DNA from: RGIG4140 sp045638265
GTDB taxonomy: Bacteria; Pseudomonadota; Alphaproteobacteria; CAAHEQ01; UBA3637
Assembly: GCA_045638265.1 (NCBI GenBank)
Contig: JAZUBA010000026.1
Location: 1 to 25,642 of the forward strand
Length of the DNA stretch: 25,642 nt
Reading direction: 5' to 3'
Positions within the stretch are counted from its first letter, which is position 1. The number at the start of each line of letters is the position of its first letter. Shown one piece after another: positions 22,182 to 25,642 of the stretch. The translations under genes were made by a program, and so were the position numbers. The notes under the pieces were generated by a model. It did no database searches. It was not told the DNA's origin and saw only the letters and a program-made list of their open reading frames with translations.

Positions 22182-23209
22182 GTGTTATATTAGTAGATGT
22201 TGGTGGCACGCATATTCGCTTTTCAATTTATCTAAATGTTGAAATGAGTGAAGTAGTACAATTGCGTATTTCAGAATTTGATGATTTTTCAAGTGCCGTT
22301 AGACAATTTTTATCGGATAAGAAAGATACGTTTTCAGGTATGATTATCGGAGCTGCCGGTATTCGGACGGCAAATTGTATTCAATTGACAAATTATACTT
22401 GGTTGATTGATGCTGAAAAAATTAAATCTGATTTTCAGTTGCAATTTGTAACACTTGTTAATGATTTTTCGTTACAAGGATTAGGGTTGCTTACTTGTAA
22501 CGAAGCATATCATAAACATTTAGGTGCTTATATCAAGCCACAACAAGGAACGTGTGCTGTTGTTGGTTCAGGAACGGGTTTAGGTGTTTGTTTTTTGATA
22601 CAAAATGATGACGGTTCATTTCAGGTTGTTGAATCGGAAGCAGGACATACAACGATTAGTGGTGTAACGTCGGCATTGTCTGCTATTGCGCATAAAGCAT
22701 TTGAAAAATTACCGCATATTTCATTTGAACGATTTGTATCCGGTCCAGGTGTTTTATTTTTATATCAAATTATCGGTGAAAACTATGCACAATGGCAAGA
22801 AACGGTTTTATTTGATGAAGTTGTTGCCATGAAACAGGCGTATCAGTTTAATCATACGCTAGATGAAACGTTTGTACCTGTCAATAATCCATTAGATATT
22901 ACACGTTTGGCAGAGCAGGGGAATGAAATTGCATTGATAACATGGTGGCTCTTTTTTCAATATCTAGGTGTTTTTTGTTCTAATATGGCATTGGCATTTA
23001 AAACAACGGGTGGTGTGTATTTAGTTGGTTCTATTTTTACACATCCGTTTGTTCGGAAGTTGTTAGAACAGTCTGCTATTCGTAAAATATTTGAAACAAA
23101 AGGTCGTTTTAAGAAATTTATGCGTTCTGTTCCCTTGGTGTTGGTAACGAAAGAACGAATACAGTTTGACGGACTTGTTTATTTGGCTCAAAAAGCCAAA
23201 AATAATTAA
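22178..23209 (+). CDS. glk: Glucokinase (Glk family)
   Basis: This 343-residue protein is of the bacterial Glk type, which phosphorylates glucose to glucose-6-phosphate with ATP. Motifs in order are the phosphate-binding LVDVGGTHIRFSIY; GAAGI; the sugar and catalytic segment VNDFSLQGLGL, whose Asp is the expected base; GSGTGLGVCFL; SEAGHTTI; ERFVSGPGVLFLYQII; and GGVYLVGSIF. The order and spacing fit Glk rather than ROK kinases, as no zinc-binding CxCG motif is present. It is translationally coupled to the small membrane gene upstream and possibly to the ankyrin gene 13 bp downstream. Placing a glucose kinase with a UDP-sugar pyrophosphorylase suggests hexose supply to envelope synthesis. Confidence 0.93.
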   Translation: MSVILVDVGGTHIRFSIYLNVEMSEVVQLRISEFDDFSSAVRQFLSDKKDTFSGMIIGAAGIRTANCIQLTNYTWLIDAEKIKSDFQLQFVTLVNDFSLQGLGLLTCNEAYHKHLGAYIKPQQGTCAVVGSGTGLGVCFLIQNDDGSFQVVESEAGHTTISGVTSALSAIAHKAFEKLPHISFERFVSGPGVLFLYQIIGENYAQWQETVLFDEVVAMKQAYQFNHTLDETFVPVNNPLDITRLAEQGNEIALITWWLFFQYLGVFCSNMALAFKTTGGVYLVGSIFTHPFVRKLLEQSAIRKIFETKGRFKKFMRSVPLVLVTKERIQFDGLVYLAQKAKNN

Positions 23210-23222
23210 TTAAGTTTGTATC

Positions 23223-24437
23223 ATGACAGAAACAATACAGATAGATACAATTCAATATATTCGTGCTTTTTGGGTTTATTTTTCACAGGCATTAGAAAAG
23301 CAAGATGTGGCAAAAATGTCTCGTTTGGAATATATGCGCTTTGTATCAGATATAGTAAGAAAATATTTAAATAAATCAGTTGTAAATGATGAGTTAAATG
23401 AGAATGAAACGGCTTTAAGAAAAGACGTTAAAAGATATATTCAGTATATTGTTCAAGAAACAAAAAAAATGCCTGTTGATTTTTTTTTAGAGCTAAAACA
23501 ACAAATTGATTCTTATAATGATAAGACACTGAAAGGTACGGCAACGGAAATTGTATGTATGAATCAGTACGATTATAATCCTAACGGATATGTGCCGAAC
23601 AGCCCGTATACGTTTTTAATTCAAGCCGTACGAGATAATAATTTACGATGGGTTAAACAACTTGTATCGGATGGAGCAGATATTAATTTATGCATAAAAG
23701 ATGGTACATCGGCTATTCAATCAGCAGAAATATTCGGCAATTGGGACATGATAACATTTCTTCTGAAAAACGGGGCTGATATTAATTTACAAGATTGCCA
23801 TGGTGATGGTTTTTTGCGTAATACGATACGTCGTCCTTATGATGATACACTATTGGCATTGATGAAACAATATGGTGCCGATTTAAATATTCGTGGATTT
23901 CATCAAAATACACTGTTAATGGATTGTTGTGGTGGGTATGATCCGATAAATCGGGAAAAATGGGGTTGTGCATTTATTGATGTCGGTGTTGATGTGAATT
24001 TAGAAGATAGATTTGGTCGAACGGCACTAAACATTTTGGCAACAGGGGGGGGACAATATTGGAAAGAAAATTTAGCTCAAAAATTGATTTTAGCCGGTGC
24101 TGATGTGAACCATTCGTATTTATCTGAAGCTCCTTATGGCGTAAGTTTTGGTAAGCATACGCCGTTAATTGATGCTATTAATCATGGAAATGTAGAGGGG
24201 GTTCGTTTCTTATTGAAAAATGGTGCCGAAATGAATTTAGGTTATGATGATAGGCATCATTTAAATTCATTGGCATTAGTGAAAAGATTGAAAGATCAAT
24301 TCTTTTGTAAGGACGAAAGAATTGATAGATTAAATCAAATAGAAACGTTATTAAAACAACATAAAAGCTGTCGTCAAGTTGCACAGCGTACATGGACAAA
24401 AATCAGACAGCATTTATTTGGTATGGAGCGAGAATAA
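23223..24437 (+). CDS. Ankyrin-repeat protein
   Basis: This is a 404-residue protein. Residues 1-120 are helical and charged with no recognised domain. From about 130 to 370 come ankyrin repeats, the clearest with TPL-like starts and (L/V)-x-x-GA(D/E)-(I/L/V/M)N ends: LVSDGADINLCIKDGTSAIQ, LLKNGADINLQDCHGDG, KQYGADLNIRGFHQNTLL, DVGVDVNLEDRFGRTALNIL, LILAGADVNHSYL, and HTPLIDAINHGNVEGVRFLLKNGAE. There is no signal peptide or membrane segment, so it is cytoplasmic or exported by an unrecognised route. Ankyrin proteins usually mediate protein binding, and in host-associated bacteria some are effectors; nothing here decides that. It follows glk by 13 bp with a weak ribosome site and may be the last gene of the ptsP-glk run. 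Confidence 0.85.
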   Translation: MTETIQIDTIQYIRAFWVYFSQALEKQDVAKMSRLEYMRFVSDIVRKYLNKSVVNDELNENETALRKDVKRYIQYIVQETKKMPVDFFLELKQQIDSYNDKTLKGTATEIVCMNQYDYNPNGYVPNSPYTFLIQAVRDNNLRWVKQLVSDGADINLCIKDGTSAIQSAEIFGNWDMITFLLKNGADINLQDCHGDGFLRNTIRRPYDDTLLALMKQYGADLNIRGFHQNTLLMDCCGGYDPINREKWGCAFIDVGVDVNLEDRFGRTALNILATGGGQYWKENLAQKLILAGADVNHSYLSEAPYGVSFGKHTPLIDAINHGNVEGVRFLLKNGAEMNLGYDDRHHLNSLALVKRLKDQFFCKDERIDRLNQIETLLKQHKSCRQVAQRTWTKIRQHLFGMERE

Positions 24438-24455
24438 GGTTTTATTAAATCAACA

Positions 24456-24821
24456 TTACCACAGCATAGCGTAACTGTTAAATGTGCCGCTTAAAAGACC
24501 TAATGCTGAAACAATAAAGAGTATCAATAAGTACACCCATTCAATAGAAGCAAAAGCGGTTGCCCATAAGAGAGATTTTTTGCGTAATTGCAAAGCATAA
24601 ATAAAGGTTACAATCCAATAGATTTCCCATGGAACCATAGCATCTGCCGGCATTAAGACACGCAAAATTCCCAGTCTTGGTTGTGTCGGATATTCAATGA
24701 ATGCCATAATAAACTCAAAAATCGTTTTACCAAAAAGAACAATAAATCCGATGATTTTTAAAGCCATAAATATCCAAAAAGGTATTTCATTTTGTTTAAT
24801 GGTTAAATTTAATTTTTTCAT
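24456..24821 (-). CDS. Small multi-pass membrane protein, family member A
   Basis: This 121-residue hydrophobic protein has about three to four membrane segments (near 17-35, 66-82 and 90-113). It shares with its two upstream neighbours a (I/M)PFW-(I/F)F-x-(A/S)-L/R-(K/R)I start, an F-E-F near residue 40, and the strongest signature LQLRKKSLLWATAFASIEWVY (their FQLRK-x-HLF-(W/F)ATxLA-x-YYI). I start at the ATG at 24821, seven bases after AGGAGA; a TTG two codons earlier is too close to that site. Compared with its neighbours it has about 14 extra residues around YPTQPRLGILRVLMPADAMV. No known family or enzyme motif. It is convergent with the ankyrin gene, and no hairpin is seen in the 18-bp gap. 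Confidence 0.75.
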   Translation of the reverse strand: MKKLNLTIKQNEIPFWIFMALKIIGFIVLFGKTIFEFIMAFIEYPTQPRLGILRVLMPADAMVPWEIYWIVTFIYALQLRKKSLLWATAFASIEWVYLLILFIVSALGLLSGTFNSYAMLW

Positions 24822-24868
24822 TTTCAATCTCCTGTGTTTAAATTTTTGTAAAACTTGTTTGTCGTTTT

Positions 24869-25192
24869 TTAAAAGATATGGTAAACATGGTACAAATCAT
24901 AAAAAGCACTGTATATGATGTAATAACCAGCTAACAATGTTGCGAAAAACAAGTGATTTTTGCGTAATTGAAAGCTGAAAATAATTTCCAACAGCCAAAT
25001 AATAAATCCAACATAAAGTCCGGTATGTTTGAAAAGTAAATCTAATGTTTCACGAGAAAAAGCAAAAATGATGTCTGCTTTTTCAAAGAATTTTGCAATA
25101 CAGATAATGCCAATAACGGCAAGCAATATAATACGCAAACTGATAAAAAACCAGAACGGCATTTGTTTTAAAATGTTATATGCTGTTTTCAT
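24869..25192 (-). CDS. Small multi-pass membrane protein, family member B
   Basis: These 107 residues are closely similar to member C. NILKQMPFWFFIS, then RI-x-LLAV, FEKAD-(I/V)-IFAFS-x-ETL-(D/E)-L, and LEIIFSFQLRK are shared almost exactly. Three to four hydrophobic helices are separated by short charged turns, with the conserved QLRK on one side. AAAGAG precedes the ATG. Gaps to both neighbours are under 50 bp, so one transcript is likely. Unknown function. Confidence 0.78.
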   Translation of the reverse strand: MKTAYNILKQMPFWFFISLRIILLAVIGIICIAKFFEKADIIFAFSRETLDLLFKHTGLYVGFIIWLLEIIFSFQLRKNHLFFATLLAGYYIIYSAFYDLYHVYHIF

Positions 25193-25218
25193 AATATACT
25201 CTTTTTAAACCGTTTAAA

Positions 25219-25539
25219 TTAAAGAACCTCATACAAAAAACAAATAGTGTGGTAAATGATATAATAACTTGCTAAAACCGTTGCCCAAAACAAATGTTTT
25301 TTGCGTAGTTGAAAACTGAATATAATTTCCAGAACCCAAGTGATGAAGAAGATAAAAAGTACGCTATATTTAAAAAACAACTCTAACGTTTCACCGGAAA
25401 AAGCGAAAATAACATCTGCTTTTTCAAAGATTTTAACGATACAAGTCAATCCGAGAACTGCCAACAACAAAATACGTACACTGATAAAAAACCAGAACGG
25501 CATTTGTTTTAAAATGTTAAGTGCTTTTTTCATTTTCAT
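25219..25539 (-). CDS. Small multi-pass membrane protein, family member C
   Basis: These 106 residues are the nearest paralogue of member B, so the pair looks like a recent duplication. The start is the ATG at 25539, whose A is also the last base of the TAA stop of the partial gene upstream (TAATG on the minus strand), indicating translational coupling. A second ATG two codons in is also possible. No strong ribosome site is visible, which fits reinitiation. Topology is as in member B; function unknown. Confidence 0.78.
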   Translation of the reverse strand: MKMKKALNILKQMPFWFFISVRILLLAVLGLTCIVKIFEKADVIFAFSGETLELFFKYSVLFIFFITWVLEIIFSFQLRKKHLFWATVLASYYIIYHTICFLYEVL

Positions 25540-25642
25540 TACACCACAATATATTCATGAGAAAAAGGAATGTTGTAATAATAGAACAATATATTTGATA
25601 CGAGCAAATAAATCCATTCAATACTGACAAAAAGTGTAGCCC
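25539..25642 (-). CDS. Partial small membrane protein, family member D (C-terminal end only)
   Basis: The window's right edge cuts this gene. The 33 visible C-terminal residues begin ATLFVSIEWIYLLVSNILF and end in a TAA at 25541-25539. They match the C-terminal segment of member A (ATAFASIEWVYLLI), showing that a fourth related gene leads the array. The ending YYYNIPFSHEYIVV differs from the other members. The start lies outside the window. Confidence 0.7.
   Translation of the reverse strand, partial: ATLFVSIEWIYLLVSNILFYYYNIPFSHEYIVV

Overview
The window is AT-rich with short intergenic gaps. It looks like a chromosomal segment of an uncultured, probably host-associated alphaproteobacterium. 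This rests on an L28 protein of alphaproteobacterial type, a Glk-family glucokinase, a nitrogen-PTS enzyme I (PtsP), and a pilin-like N-terminus of the 'GRSMVE.LGVLA.IGVL' kind that I associate with gut alphaproteobacterial metagenomes. The taxonomic placement is inference. Many promoters here fit a plain sigma-70 pattern with 17-bp spacers.

Left (1-3072): a palindrome-bearing leader, then one 940-residue secreted protein with a class III (type IV pilin-like) signal and an ectodomain of about 76 cysteines, closed by a hairpin terminator. Next, on the minus strand (3086-6289), lie prfC (release factor 3) and three tandem paralogous small proteins of unknown function, each with a charged N-terminal part and one C-terminal membrane segment.

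Centre (6310-13481): a surface-glycan locus. A divergent promoter pair drives the small-protein cluster to the left. To the right it drives a 151-residue glycosyltransferase-associated protein and a very large 1783-residue protein. That protein joins three glycosyltransferase-like domains, a TupA-type ATP-grasp domain, a 14-residue-repeat coiled coil and a C-terminal methyltransferase-like domain. Facing it across a bidirectional terminator is a GT80-type sialyltransferase homologue with a signal anchor.

Right-centre (13593-18127): a three-gene Bat (von Willebrand A) operon made of batA, a batB/batC fusion and batD, without moxR or DUF58 next to it. batA appears to be read from a leaderless transcript. 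Then come rpmB (L28), tRNA-Asn and ptsP, each with its own promoter, with terminators after rpmB and the tRNA.

Right (21235-25642): a stand-alone GlmU uridyltransferase domain, a 74-residue membrane protein and a glucokinase linked by ATGA-type overlaps, then an ankyrin-repeat protein. On the minus strand is a tandem family of four related small membrane proteins, the last cut by the window edge.

Two things stand out. One is the glycan locus, where a tandem-repeat coiled coil fused to transferase and methyltransferase domains resembles the logic of a chain-length ruler and sits beside a sialyltransferase homologue. The other is the pair of undescribed small membrane-protein families in tandem arrays.
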